Positions 52,187 to 61,247 of a DNA stretch of 64,000 bases are shown one piece after another. The position numbers and the translations under genes are program-made. The stretch comes from Cloacibacterium sp. TD35 (GTDB taxonomy: Bacteria; Bacteroidota; Bacteroidia; Flavobacteriales; Weeksellaceae), in contig NZ_CP104850.1 of NCBI RefSeq assembly GCF_028864635.1, forward strand, positions 812,001-876,000, written 5' to 3'. How positions within the stretch are numbered: position 1 is the stretch's first letter; each line of letters opens with the position of its first letter. The notes beneath the pieces were generated by a model, which saw only the letters and a program-made list of their open reading frames with translations, had not been told where the DNA came from and did no database searches.

Positions 52187-52786
52187 ATGTCATTCGAATT
52201 ACCAAAATTAAATTACGCTTATGATGCTCTTGAACCAGTAATTGATGCAAGAACAATGGAAATTCACCATACAAAACATCATCAAGCTTACGTAGATAAC
52301 CTAAACAATGCTATAAAAGGTACAGCGCACGAAGGAAAAACAATTGAAGAAATCTGTAAAACAGCTTCTGATGTTCCTGCAATTAGAAATAATGGTGGTG
52401 GTCACTTTAATCACACTCTTTTCTGGGAAATTCTTACTCCAGGAGGAAGCAAAGAGCCTGTAGGAAATGTAAAATCAGCAATTGAAGCTTATGGTGGCTT
52501 TGAAAAATTCAAAGAAGATTTTTCTACAGCGGCTAAAACGAGATTCGGCTCTGGTTGGGCTTGGCTATGTAAAAAAGAAGATGGTAGCTTAGAAGTTTGT
52601 TCTTCGGCTAATCAAGATAATACTTTAATGCCTGGAGTGGGTTGTGGAAATCCTGCAATTCTAGGTTTAGACGTTTGGGAACATGCTTATTACTTGCATT
52701 ACCAAAACAGAAGACCAGATTATGTTTCTGCATTTTTTGATGTAATCAACTGGGATAAAGTAGAAGAAAATTATAATAAATTATAA
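52187..52786 (+). CDS. sodA: Superoxide dismutase, Mn-type
   Basis: About 199 residues from [20 protein letters not shown]. Metal ligands are His27 in [10 protein letters not shown], His in HFNHTLFWE, and Asp/His in [14 protein letters not shown]. Two features favour manganese over iron: the NNGGGHFNH segment without the iron-type Gln, and [10 protein letters not shown], which carries the Mn-type Gln. Cytoplasmic; it converts superoxide to peroxide. An upstream TTG at 52160 is inside the promoter and is not used. A strong terminator follows. Confidence 0.95.
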   Translation: MSFELPKLNYAYDALEPVIDARTMEIHHTKHHQAYVDNLNNAIKGTAHEGKTIEEICKTASDVPAIRNNGGGHFNHTLFWEILTPGGSKEPVGNVKSAIEAYGGFEKFKEDFSTAAKTRFGSGWAWLCKKEDGSLEVCSSANQDNTLMPGVGCGNPAILGLDVWEHAYYLHYQNRRPDYVSAFFDVINWDKVEENYNKL

Positions 52787-52807
52787 TCACTTTTAATTTC
52801 AATAAAA

Positions 52808-52838
52808 AAAAGGTTCAGAGCTTTTCTGAACCTTTTTT
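52808..52838 (+). terminator. Rho-independent terminator after sodA
   Basis: A 12-bp stem AAAAGGTTCAGA/TCTGAACCTTTT with a 5-base loop and more T. It lies 22 bases after the sodA stop codon and 19 bases before the converging lipoprotein gene's stop. Confidence 0.87.
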
Positions 52839-52856
52839 ATTTTCTTCGTATAGAAA

Positions 52857-53276
52857 TTATCGTATTTCGGTCATGCTTAAACTTTGCAGTTTTAGACCGT
52901 ATTTCCATTGTACATAGGCAAAAACCTGATACAGTTTATACTCGAATTTTAAGCCGTATTTTTCGTTTGGGTCATAATTAATAGAAGATTCTATGATGTT
53001 TCTGTATCTCCCAGAATAGTAATAATTGTTCCACTCATTAACGAGAAAGGTGTTTTTAGATTTCAAATATTCTTCGGAATAATAGCTCATTGGTTTTGCA
53101 ATGGCGTTTAAGAAATAATCATATTGAGTATCTATCACGTCTAAATCCCATTCTCCATCATCATTTTTCTCTGGCTTCATTGCAGTTTGATTATTGGCAT
53201 CTTTAGCAATATTTTGTGGGCTACTACAACTTATAATTAAGAATATTGTAGCAATAATTAGAATAACTTTTTTCAT
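52857..53276 (-). CDS. Small lipoprotein, probably DUF6146 family
   Basis: A 139-residue protein with a lipoprotein signal (MKKVILIIATIFLIISC, Cys17). The mature part EWDLDVIDTQYDYFLNAIAKPM, here split as EWDLDVIDTQYDYF and LNAIAKPM, and YYSEEYLKSKNTFLVNEWN, fits a flavobacterial family I recall as DUF6146; I am not certain of the number. Function unknown. It is a single gene between terminators. Confidence 0.75.
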   Translation of the reverse strand: MKKVILIIATIFLIISCSSPQNIAKDANNQTAMKPEKNDDGEWDLDVIDTQYDYFLNAIAKPMSYYSEEYLKSKNTFLVNEWNNYYYSGRYRNIIESSINYDPNEKYGLKFEYKLYQVFAYVQWKYGLKLQSLSMTEIR

Positions 53277-53321
53277 GATGAGGTGGTTTTATTTTAAAGT
53301 AAAGTTAATCATAAAAAACAA

Positions 53322-53350
53322 AAACCGCTTCAAAAGAATTGAAGCGGTTT
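53322..53350 (-). terminator. Rho-independent terminator after the nuclease-like gene
   Basis: A 12-bp stem AAACCGCTTCAA/TTGAAGCGGTTT with loop AAGAA. Reading leftward, T-rich sequence follows, 20 bases after the stop codon at 53371. Confidence 0.85.
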
Positions 53351-53370
53351 AATTTTCATTTGTTTCCAGT

Positions 53371-54576
53371 TTATTGAGCTGGTGTAAATTCTTTTTGTAA
53401 AACTACTAAAGATGGGAAGTGGTCACTGTATCCTCCTGTAAAAGTGTCTCCAGCCCATGAACGATAAGGGTAGCCTTTATACTGTCCGTCTGGTGTTATG
53501 AGATAAGAAGGCGCGAATACTTCAGCTTTATAAACACTGTAGTTTTTCTGAAGTGTATCAGATAAAGCGTTTTTAGATACAATAATTTGGTCAAATAAGT
53601 TCGGAGCGTCTCTGTAACCTAATGATGCTACACCGCTTTTGAACATTTTATACATTAAATTATAGTAAGGCCTTTCTTCTGATAATTCTTTTTTATCACC
53701 TACAGCTCCTAAATGTTTAGTTAAACTCGCATTTACAGGGTCGTCATTAAAGTCTCCCATCGCAAAAAGAAGTCTGTCTGGTTCTTCGGCTCTTATTTTA
53801 TCCATTTCTGCTTTTAGAACTGCCGCGGCTGCATTTCTTCTAGGTGCAGATGCAGCTTCGCCGCCGCTTCTACTTGGCCAGTGGTTCATGAAAACGGCTA
53901 CTTTTTCTCCGTCTAATAAACCTTTTACTACCATAACATCTCTGGTGTAACTTCTTTTGCCTTCTTCATTATAATTTACCACTTCTTTTTTATAAGTATC
54001 TGTTACGGTAAATCTTTTCTTTTGGTAAATTACAGCTACGTCTATTCCTCTTGCGTCATAAGAATTGTAGTGTACGATGCCCCATTCTACTTTGTTAAGC
54101 GCAGGTTGTTTGACTAAATCCTGAACAACTTGTCTGTTTTCTACTTCTATTAAACCTACGATTGCGGGTAGAGTTTTGGTGTATTGATAACCTAGCTCAG
54201 AGATTACTTTAGATTCATTCGCTAGTTTAGTTTGGTAAACTTTAGAATTATAGTTTTTAGCACTTTTTGGGGTAAAATCATCTGCTAAGTTCTGATATCT
54301 GATTACTTTTTTCCCGATAAGAAGTTCATCACTCCATTGACCTTTGTATTCTTCTGTTACTGGTAAAAACTTTAGGGAATCAATTGGTACACTTCTGTGG
54401 AAAGCAGGGTTGTTGATTGGTAATGTTCCGTCAATGTAATCTGCAGATGGAATGGTATCCCAAAGGTTTTCAACATTTAGGAAGGCAATAGTAGCTCTTT
54501 TAACCTGAACTTGTGATTTTTGAGCAAATCCTATGAAGAAAATCGCTATTGCAATAAGGCTAAAATATTTTCTCAT
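53371..54576 (-). CDS. Secreted endonuclease/exonuclease/phosphatase-fold protein
   Basis: A 401-residue protein with a signal peptide (MRKYFSLIAIAIFFIGFAQ). The EEP-fold motifs are: TIAFLNVENLWDTIP (metal-binding N-E), IVGLIEVENRQVVQDL (catalytic Glu), VFMNHWPSRSGG (His), LFAMGDFNDDPVNASL (Asp-Asn) and GGYSDHFPSLVVL (terminal Asp-His). It is therefore a DNase I-like phosphodiesterase acting outside the cytoplasm, on extracellular nucleic acid or phosphoesters. It is divergent from a TonB receptor and DUF5689 gene, suggesting shared use. Confidence 0.88.
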   Translation of the reverse strand: MRKYFSLIAIAIFFIGFAQKSQVQVKRATIAFLNVENLWDTIPSADYIDGTLPINNPAFHRSVPIDSLKFLPVTEEYKGQWSDELLIGKKVIRYQNLADDFTPKSAKNYNSKVYQTKLANESKVISELGYQYTKTLPAIVGLIEVENRQVVQDLVKQPALNKVEWGIVHYNSYDARGIDVAVIYQKKRFTVTDTYKKEVVNYNEEGKRSYTRDVMVVKGLLDGEKVAVFMNHWPSRSGGEAASAPRRNAAAAVLKAEMDKIRAEEPDRLLFAMGDFNDDPVNASLTKHLGAVGDKKELSEERPYYNLMYKMFKSGVASLGYRDAPNLFDQIIVSKNALSDTLQKNYSVYKAEVFAPSYLITPDGQYKGYPYRSWAGDTFTGGYSDHFPSLVVLQKEFTPAQ

Positions 54577-54600
54577 TTTATAAAATTAAAAAGTGGGTTA

Positions 54601-54608
54601 CAAATTTA
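54601..54608 (-). promoter_or_regulatory. Candidate -7 element TAAATTTG for the nuclease-like gene
   Basis: Complement of CAAATTTA. It matches TAnnTTTG, 24 bases upstream of the ATG at 54576. No TTG at the right spacing. Confidence 0.4.
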
Positions 54609-54771
54609 AAGCATTTCGTTTGAATAACGCATATAATTATTTGCAAATATATATCCAAAAAAATGCCAGATTGGCATTATATTAAACATTATTAAAAAAA
54701 ATATGATAATTATTAGGTTTGATTTTTGTGAAAAAAAGATTAAAAAAAGTTAAAGTAAAGGAAATTTCACA

Positions 54772-54779
54772 TAAATTTG
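54772..54779 (+). promoter_or_regulatory. Candidate -7 element TAAATTTG for the TonB receptor operon
   Basis: Matches TAnnTTTG, 49 bases before the ATG. The leader contains a perfect 6-bp hairpin CAATAG-TTCA-CTATTG at 54786-54801. The -33 element is not clear. Confidence 0.45.
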
Positions 54780-54828
54780 TAGGTTCAATAGTTCACTATT
54801 GTAAAGAAGGAAAAAAATAAAATAAGTT

Positions 54829-57666
54829 ATGATTAAGAAATTATCAATTATCTCAATATTTGGGATACTTTCTTTCTCGGCACTACAAGCGCAAACTACA
54901 GTTTATGCCTATCTTAAAGATGCACAAGGCAAACCAGTAGAAAATGCTGAAGTTGATTTGAGAGATTCAGACAATGATGTTAAGGCTGACAAAATTGGCT
55001 ATTTCCAATTTGTGGATATGAAGCCAGGACATTATTCTATTACAATTTCGAAGCCGGGCTTTGACCAAAAAATCATTGAATTTGATGTTTATGCAAATGA
55101 GAGCAAAAAAGATTTAGGTTCTATTTCTCTTGCACCTGCACTAGACATGGCAGATTTAGGAGTTATTACTATTGACGATTCTGACACTCAAGACTCAGAT
55201 AACGGTAGCGTTCAGCCTACTGTAGGTTTGTTAAGTTCTGGTAGAGATGCTTTTGCTAATGTAGCAGCATTCGAATTAGGGGCATATTGGTTTAGACCTA
55301 GAGGTGTAGATAACCGCTTTGAAGATATTTTATTCAATGGTGTTTCTATGTCTAAAAATGATGATGGTAGAGTAGATTTCAGTAACTGGGGAGGTTTAAA
55401 TGATGTAACTAGATATCCATTAGAATATGTAGAAAACATTACTCCATCGGAATATACTTTTGGTAACTTAGGAGGTGTAGCTTACTATAACACAAGAGCT
55501 TCTTCTTATAGAAAAGGTACCTCGTTAGCATATTCTTTTACCAATAGAAGTTATTTCCACAGAGCGATGGCTACTTATAATAGTGGACTTAATAAAAAAG
55601 GATGGGCATACACATTCTCTGCAAGTAGAAGATGGGCAGAAGAAGGTGTGATAGAAGGCACATACCAAGATGCTTATGCATACTTCTTGTCTGTAGAGAA
55701 AAGATTAGGAGAAAGACATTCACTTAATTTTACTGCATTTGGAGCGCCAACTTATAGAGGCTCTAACAGCCCAAATACACAAGAGGTGTATGACTTATCA
55801 GGTAAAAACTATAACTCTTATTGGGGATGGCAAGATGGTGAGAAAAGAAACTCTAGAATCAGAAAAGTTTTCGAACCTGTATTCCAAATGGCTCATTATT
55901 GGAAAATCGGAAAATCATCTAACTTAAATTCTACTTTCTCTTACCAACAAGGTGAGGATGCTAGAAGCAGATTAGATTGGTTTCATGGTGCAGATCCTAA
56001 CCCTACTTACTACAGAAAATTACCAAGTTATGTTTTCGCTCCAGCTACTTATGATGATAGTGACGGCGGATATAGTATTACTACTGAAGAATTTAATGCA
56101 TACACACCATTATATAATGATGCAATTAACAGTTGGAGACAAAATAAAGCAGGACAACAAATCGATTGGGCTTCTCTTTACAATGCTAACTTAAACAATC
56201 TCGAAAGAGGTGCTGTTTATACAGTGGTGGAAGATGTAAATAGAGATAAAACATTAAATTTTGTTTCTCACTTTGATACGAGATTAAAGGATAACTGGAA
56301 ATTAAATGTTAACTTTAATTACCAAAACCTAAGATCAGATAACTTTAGAAGAATCAAAGATTTATTAGGCGCTGCGTATGCTAATAATTTAGATGCTTTC
56401 GGTGGAGATAAACCATACAATCTAGACAGAGAAAGCACTATAGTTTATGAAGGAGATAGAACACAATATTCTTACCTTCTTAATAGAGATGCAGCTTCAC
56501 TAAACATTTCTACAGAAATAGATTTAAAAAGATGGAACTTTATCTTATCTGGTTTCTCTTCTTATTCAGAATCATTTAGAGATGGTCACTACAGAAACCA
56601 CTTCTACTTAAATAATTCTAAAGGTAAGAGTGATGTTTACACTTCATTAGACTATGGGGTAAAAGGTAAACTTACATATAAATTAGACGGTAAAAATTTC
56701 TTAGTATATAACGGCGCTTTCTTTACATTAGCACCTACACTTAATGAAATTTTCATTAACCCAAGAGTAAATGATTTTGTAACTCCAAATTTACAAAACC
56801 AAGAAATTGCTTCTTCTGATTTCAGTTACATTACAAGAGGTCAAGTTCTTAAACTAAGATTAACAGGTTACTATACTTCAATCAAAAACTCTACAGAAAT
56901 TGCTAGATATTTTGCAGAAGGTATTCAATTAGGTACAGATGCTACAGCACAAGATGCTTTCGTAGCAGAAATCTTATCAGGAATTGATAAAAAATATATG
57001 GGAGCAGAATTTGCTGCAGATGTTAAAATTTCACCTACTTTAACTACAGTATTAGTAGTAAGCTACGGTGATTATACCATCAATAATAACCCTACTGCTT
57101 ACGTTTCTATTGACTCAGATTTATATCCTAATGGTTATGACGAAATAGGGGCGGCAAAACTTAAAGGTTATAAAATTGCTGGAACTCCGCAAAAAGCCGC
57201 TTCATTAAGCTTCAGATATAATTCACCTAAATACTGGTGGTTTGGTATGTCTGCAAACTATTTGATGGATCAATATTTAGATTTCTCTGCACTAAACAGA
57301 ACCCCTAACTTCTATACTAATCCAGAAACTGGTGATAATTATATTCACCCAATTACTGGTGAGGTAGTAACTCAAAGTGATGTAGATGCATTAAACAAGC
57401 AAAAGAAATTTGATGACCAGTTTATGCTTAATGCAAACGTTGGTAAGTCATTCTTATTAGGTAAATACAGAATGGGAATTAGTTTAAGTGTAAACAATAT
57501 CCTAAATAATAGAGATTATGTAACTGGTGGTTTTGAACAAGGTAGAAAGTCTAACTTTACAGAATCATATGTAGATAATGTAATTTCGCCAGTTTCATTA
57601 TTTGGTCCGAAATTATGGTATGACAGAGGAACTACTTTCTTTGCTAATGTTTACTTAAGATTTTAA
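54829..57666 (+). CDS. TonB-dependent outer-membrane receptor with carboxypeptidase-regulatory domain
   Basis: A 945-residue receptor. A signal peptide (about residues 1-21) is followed by a carboxypeptidase-D regulatory-like beta-sandwich (about 22-105; VYAYLKDAQGKPVENAEVDL). A possible TonB box lies near MADLGVITIDDSD, then comes the plug domain and a C-terminal beta-barrel that ends NVYLRF. It imports a large solute using TonB energy; no SusD partner is adjacent. It is 18 bases upstream of a DUF5689 lipoprotein, with a nuclease-like gene divergent from it, so the substrate may be phosphate- or nucleic-acid-derived. That is inference. Confidence 0.9.
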   Translation: MIKKLSIISIFGILSFSALQAQTTVYAYLKDAQGKPVENAEVDLRDSDNDVKADKIGYFQFVDMKPGHYSITISKPGFDQKIIEFDVYANESKKDLGSISLAPALDMADLGVITIDDSDTQDSDNGSVQPTVGLLSSGRDAFANVAAFELGAYWFRPRGVDNRFEDILFNGVSMSKNDDGRVDFSNWGGLNDVTRYPLEYVENITPSEYTFGNLGGVAYYNTRASSYRKGTSLAYSFTNRSYFHRAMATYNSGLNKKGWAYTFSASRRWAEEGVIEGTYQDAYAYFLSVEKRLGERHSLNFTAFGAPTYRGSNSPNTQEVYDLSGKNYNSYWGWQDGEKRNSRIRKVFEPVFQMAHYWKIGKSSNLNSTFSYQQGEDARSRLDWFHGADPNPTYYRKLPSYVFAPATYDDSDGGYSITTEEFNAYTPLYNDAINSWRQNKAGQQIDWASLYNANLNNLERGAVYTVVEDVNRDKTLNFVSHFDTRLKDNWKLNVNFNYQNLRSDNFRRIKDLLGAAYANNLDAFGGDKPYNLDRESTIVYEGDRTQYSYLLNRDAASLNISTEIDLKRWNFILSGFSSYSESFRDGHYRNHFYLNNSKGKSDVYTSLDYGVKGKLTYKLDGKNFLVYNGAFFTLAPTLNEIFINPRVNDFVTPNLQNQEIASSDFSYITRGQVLKLRLTGYYTSIKNSTEIARYFAEGIQLGTDATAQDAFVAEILSGIDKKYMGAEFAADVKISPTLTTVLVVSYGDYTINNNPTAYVSIDSDLYPNGYDEIGAAKLKGYKIAGTPQKAASLSFRYNSPKYWWFGMSANYLMDQYLDFSALNRTPNFYTNPETGDNYIHPITGEVVTQSDVDALNKQKKFDDQFMLNANVGKSFLLGKYRMGISLSVNNILNNRDYVTGGFEQGRKSNFTESYVDNVISPVSLFGPKLWYDRGTTFFANVYLRF

Positions 57667-57684
57667 TTTTATTAATATTAAAAC

Positions 57685-59733
57685 ATGAAAAAATATTTTT
57701 CAATTATAAGAATTTTCATTTTGTCACTTACGGTCTTTTTAACCAGTTGTGTACAAGATGATGTGTATTCGACACCAGATTTACAAGGAAAGTGTCAAGA
57801 TCTAACGCCTACTAAAACTATTGCTGAGGTAAAGGCAGCTTTTGCTTCTGCTTCAACTAATAATATTACCATTACAGAAGATATCATCATAGAAGGCTAT
57901 GTTTCTTCTTCTGATGAAACAGGAAATGTTTATAAGACTATTTATTTACAAGACGCACCAGAAAATCCTACTCAAGGTTTAGTAGTAAGTGTAGACGCTG
58001 TAAGTACTTATACTTCTTATCCACAAGGTGCTAAAGTATACATTAAACTAAAAGGCTTAGCTTTTGGTAAATATGGTAACGTTTTACAAGTAGGTTATAT
58101 GAACCTAGATCCTGTGACCAATACTACTACTTTTGGAAGAATTCCAGAAAAATTAGTAGCAAATCACTTAGTAAGATCTTGTGCTCCTAAAGCTAAAATT
58201 GTTCCTAAAGTAATTACTTTATCTCAATTGGCATCTTCTATCGATCCACTAATTGGAGCTTTAGTTCAAGTGAATAATGCAGAGTTCCCAGTAAATCTTC
58301 TTTGTAATGTTTATGCTCCAAACGGAACTTCTGTGGATAGAAGAATTGTAGACCCTACTAGACCTACCGATGCAAGTACTAGAGTAGTAAGAAATAGTGG
58401 CTATGCGTCTTTTGCATCAGATCAGTTGCCAGCAGGTAATGGTACTTTTGTAGGTGTTTTAAGTAAATATAACACTACTTATCAATTCTATATCAATAGA
58501 GTTTCAGATCTTAAGATGAATGGCCCTAGATTAGATGGTTCTACACCTTCTTGTTCTTTTAGCACTACTGGAAAAACCATGAAAACTGTAGCAGAAGTAA
58601 AAGCTTATTTCTCTGGTACTTTAGTGCAAATTCCAGATAATGCATATCTTAAAGCTCAAGTAACTGCTAATGATAAAACAGGAAATTTATACAAATACAT
58701 TTATGTAGAAGATAAAACAGGTGGTATTAGAGTGAATATAGACATGACTTCTCTATATGCAGACCCAAGATTCTTTGTAGGTAAACACGTATTAATCAAT
58801 CTTAAAGATTTATATGTAGGTGCTGTAAATGGTGAAGTACAATTGGGTGGATTATTTAATACAAACGTAGGTAGAGTTTTACCAAATGATATTTATAAAC
58901 ACTTCTTCCCAACTACTGATTTTAGTGAAGTTATCGCTACAGAAAAAACCATTGCAGGTCTTGCAGATTCTGATGTAGGTAGATGGATTAAAATTAAAGA
59001 CCTTCAATTTATTGAAAATGATTTAGGAGAAACTTATTCTGGTCTTAGAACTTTAGAAGACTGTTCAGGTAAGAAAATTACACTAAACACTAGTAGTTTT
59101 GCTACATTCTCTGGTGATCAGTTAGATACAGGAAAAGGTGATGTTTATGCAATCCTTACTAAATATAACACTTCATATGAACTTTGGATTACCAATAGAT
59201 TAGGAGCTGATTTAGATGGTAATAGATGTGATGGCACATTGCCAGTTTTCACAACTATTTTTAGTGATGGATTTACTAACCTTTCAAATTGGACTGCTGT
59301 TAATGTTACTGGTACAAAAGTTTGGACCACTACTACCTATGGAAATCCAGCGCCAAGTGCTTATATGGATGGTGGTCGTGCTGTCAATGAGGACTGGTTA
59401 ATATCTAAAAAAATTGCAATTCCTTCTGATTATTCTACAATATCATTCTCATTTGAATCAGATGGTAGATATAATTCTGATCCAAATGTTCCATCGCTAG
59501 AAGTTTATGTTACTGATAATTATACAGGTAATGTAACAACTACAGCTTGGACTAAGAAAACAGTTAACCTAGATACAGATTTAAATGCATTTGCAGGATT
59601 TGTGGGTACTGGTAAAATAGATGTAACTTCTTTTAAAGGAAAAGATTTAGTAGTAGCATTCAAGTATAAGTCTGTAGCAGGCTTTTCTACAACCTGGGAA
59701 TTAGACAACTTCTCTGTAAAAGGCATGAAGTAA
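57685..59733 (+). CDS. Lipoprotein with two DUF5689 domains and a choice-of-anchor J domain
   Basis: A 682-residue lipoprotein (lipobox LTSC after MKKYFSIIRIFILSLTVFL). Two related DUF5689 units lie at about residues 40-280 and 295-510: each has an (T)IAEVKAxF opening, a GNxYKxIYxxD strand and a DLKM or DLDGNRCDG ending, showing an internal duplication. Residues about 525-682 form a choice-of-anchor J-like jelly roll (DGFTNLSNWTAVNVTG to ELDNFSV). Lipidation suggests surface or periplasmic anchoring beside the TonB receptor. It may bind the ligand before uptake. Function inferred. Confidence 0.87.
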   Translation: MKKYFSIIRIFILSLTVFLTSCVQDDVYSTPDLQGKCQDLTPTKTIAEVKAAFASASTNNITITEDIIIEGYVSSSDETGNVYKTIYLQDAPENPTQGLVVSVDAVSTYTSYPQGAKVYIKLKGLAFGKYGNVLQVGYMNLDPVTNTTTFGRIPEKLVANHLVRSCAPKAKIVPKVITLSQLASSIDPLIGALVQVNNAEFPVNLLCNVYAPNGTSVDRRIVDPTRPTDASTRVVRNSGYASFASDQLPAGNGTFVGVLSKYNTTYQFYINRVSDLKMNGPRLDGSTPSCSFSTTGKTMKTVAEVKAYFSGTLVQIPDNAYLKAQVTANDKTGNLYKYIYVEDKTGGIRVNIDMTSLYADPRFFVGKHVLINLKDLYVGAVNGEVQLGGLFNTNVGRVLPNDIYKHFFPTTDFSEVIATEKTIAGLADSDVGRWIKIKDLQFIENDLGETYSGLRTLEDCSGKKITLNTSSFATFSGDQLDTGKGDVYAILTKYNTSYELWITNRLGADLDGNRCDGTLPVFTTIFSDGFTNLSNWTAVNVTGTKVWTTTTYGNPAPSAYMDGGRAVNEDWLISKKIAIPSDYSTISFSFESDGRYNSDPNVPSLEVYVTDNYTGNVTTTAWTKKTVNLDTDLNAFAGFVGTGKIDVTSFKGKDLVVAFKYKSVAGFSTTWELDNFSVKGMK

Positions 59734-59755
59734 TAAAATTTCAATAAATAATTTG

Positions 59756-59786
59756 AAACAGCTCCAAGAAACGGAGCTGTTTTTTT
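59756..59786 (+). terminator. Rho-independent terminator after the DUF5689 gene
   Basis: A 10-bp stem AAACAGCTCC/GGAGCTGTTT with loop AAGAAAC and a T-run, 23 bases after the stop codon. Confidence 0.88.
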
Positions 59787-59918
59787 ATGTAAATATTGGT
59801 GATAGAATATAAGAAAATACTCATCCTATTCTTTGAAAAAGAATGGTGTTTTAGCATAAAGATAGCATTCCAAAAGACAACATCTACAAAATAGAATATA
59901 TCATAATGTTATGGTTAA

Positions 59919-59951
59919 AAAAAAGCCTTACAAAATCTGTAAGGCTTTTTT
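59919..59951. terminator. Bidirectional terminator before the DUF6702-like gene
   Basis: A 14-bp perfect stem AAAAAAGCCTTACA/TGTAAGGCTTTTTT with loop AAATC. It lies 17 bases after the stop of the leftward gene at 59968. The 132 bases between the two terminators hold no gene, only a small imperfect hairpin at 59825-59844. Confidence 0.87.
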
Positions 59952-59967
59952 ATCGTTTAAATTGTTG

Positions 59968-60438
59968 TTAAAAAGAAATTTCGTTTACTTCTTTACCTCT
60001 CATAAAGGTCATGTTTTTTTGTGAACCTTTATAAGCAATGTTTACCAAGTTGAGCTGTTTAGGATAAGCCTCTAGTAAGATATTGTTCTTGATTTTTAAG
60101 CTAGAAATATCAGAAACACCATTTGCTTCGAAATATACCCAGACACTTTCTCCATTTACTTGGCTCCCTGTGAAAGTAAGCACTTTATTTTGACCATTTA
60201 CATACACGTCAAAATGGTCATTTACATATCTTTTTACTTCTGCTTCAAAAGCAGTAGTATTAGGGTTAATTTTTAAAACTTCTGCAATATGCCCAGAATT
60301 TAATTTTGTGGTAAATTTAAGCGTTTTACTGCCTTCCACGTAATCTACCTTGGTCATAGAAGAATAAAAATCTGAGAGTGTAAAACTCATCAGCATTGTG
60401 ATTAAACCTATTGCGATTATTCCTATAAATTTTTTCAT
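59968..60438 (-). CDS. Exported protein, probably DUF6702 family
   Basis: About 156 residues from MKKFIGIIAIGLITMLMSF with a signal peptide. The mature part YSSMTKVDYVEGSKTLKFTTK, split here as YSSMTKVDYVEG and SKTLKFTTK, then DHFDVYVNGQNKVL, fits a flavobacterial family I recall as DUF6702, of unknown function. I use the second ATG (60438) as it gives a standard signal; an ATG at 60465 adds KKALNKKK. It is a single gene; a possible TACATTTG promoter box is the complement of 60480-60487. Confidence 0.75.
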   Translation of the reverse strand: MKKFIGIIAIGLITMLMSFTLSDFYSSMTKVDYVEGSKTLKFTTKLNSGHIAEVLKINPNTTAFEAEVKRYVNDHFDVYVNGQNKVLTFTGSQVNGESVWVYFEANGVSDISSLKIKNNILLEAYPKQLNLVNIAYKGSQKNMTFMRGKEVNEISF

Positions 60439-60517
60439 TTTTTTCTTATTTAATGCTTTTTTCAAAGTTGTATTTTATTCAAATGTATATAAAAAATGTC
60501 AAATCCTGTGCCAAATT

Positions 60518-61237
60518 CTAGAAATTTACGCTTACTGAGTATTTGTCGTAGAAAGCTTTAATATGAGCTACTGCTTCATCTGCTGTATCTACCACTCTGA
60601 AAAGACTTAAATCTTCTTCTTTGATTAAATGATTTTTCAGTAAAGTTTCGGTAAACCAATCAAGAAGACCGCTCCAAAACTCAGTTCCTACTAAAACGAT
60701 CGGGAATTTGCCAATTTTATGCGTCTGAATTAATGTTAGCGCTTCCGAAAGTTCATCCAGCGTTCCAAAACCTCCCGGTAAAACGATGAAGCCTTGAGAA
60801 TACTTTACAAACATCACTTTTCTTACGAAAAAGTAATCGAAATTAATAGAATAAGGTTTATCTATAAAAGCATTAAAATTCTGTTCGAATGGCAATTCTA
60901 TATTTAAGCCAATAGATTTTCCGTTGCCTTCTTTCGCTCCTTTATTCCCAGCTTCCATAATTCCAGGTCCTCCTCCAGTAATAACACCGAAGCCTATTTC
61001 TGTAATTTTTCTGGCAATATCTACCGCCATTTGATAATAAGGATCTTCTGGTTTTAACCTTGAAGAGCCAAAAATAGAAACACATGGTCCTATTTTGGCT
61101 AATTTTTCGTAGCCATCTACAAATTCAGACATTACTTTGAAAACCATCCAAGAATCTTTGGTTACGGTTTCGTCCCAAGTTTTTTGTCTTAAACTGTCTT
61201 GTAGTCTTTTATCTTCTGAAGTATTATCGTCTAGCAT
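60518..61237 (-). CDS. LOG family protein (TIGR00730, Rossmann fold)
   Basis: A 239-residue protein. The nucleotide-binding motif is IVLPGGFGTLDELSEALTLI, the PGGxGTxxE signature of LOG/YgdH-type proteins. CVSIFGSSRLKPEDPYYQMA and GFGVITGGGPGIMEAGNKGA form the rest of the active site. LOG proteins hydrolyse nucleoside 5'-monophosphates (cytokinin-type in plants); bacterial roles include nucleotide turnover. It is last in the kinase/RapZ-C/nucleotidyltransferase run, 10 bases after the nucleotidyltransferase stop. Confidence 0.88.
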   Translation of the reverse strand: MLDDNTSEDKRLQDSLRQKTWDETVTKDSWMVFKVMSEFVDGYEKLAKIGPCVSIFGSSRLKPEDPYYQMAVDIARKITEIGFGVITGGGPGIMEAGNKGAKEGNGKSIGLNIELPFEQNFNAFIDKPYSINFDYFFVRKVMFVKYSQGFIVLPGGFGTLDELSEALTLIQTHKIGKFPIVLVGTEFWSGLLDWFTETLLKNHLIKEEDLSLFRVVDTADEAVAHIKAFYDKYSVSVNF

Positions 61238-61247
61238 TTTTAAGTTT

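Noticed and set aside
59787-59918. Possible small RNA between two terminators
   Set aside because: It contains only a weak imperfect hairpin and no recognisable promoter box; not enough to call.
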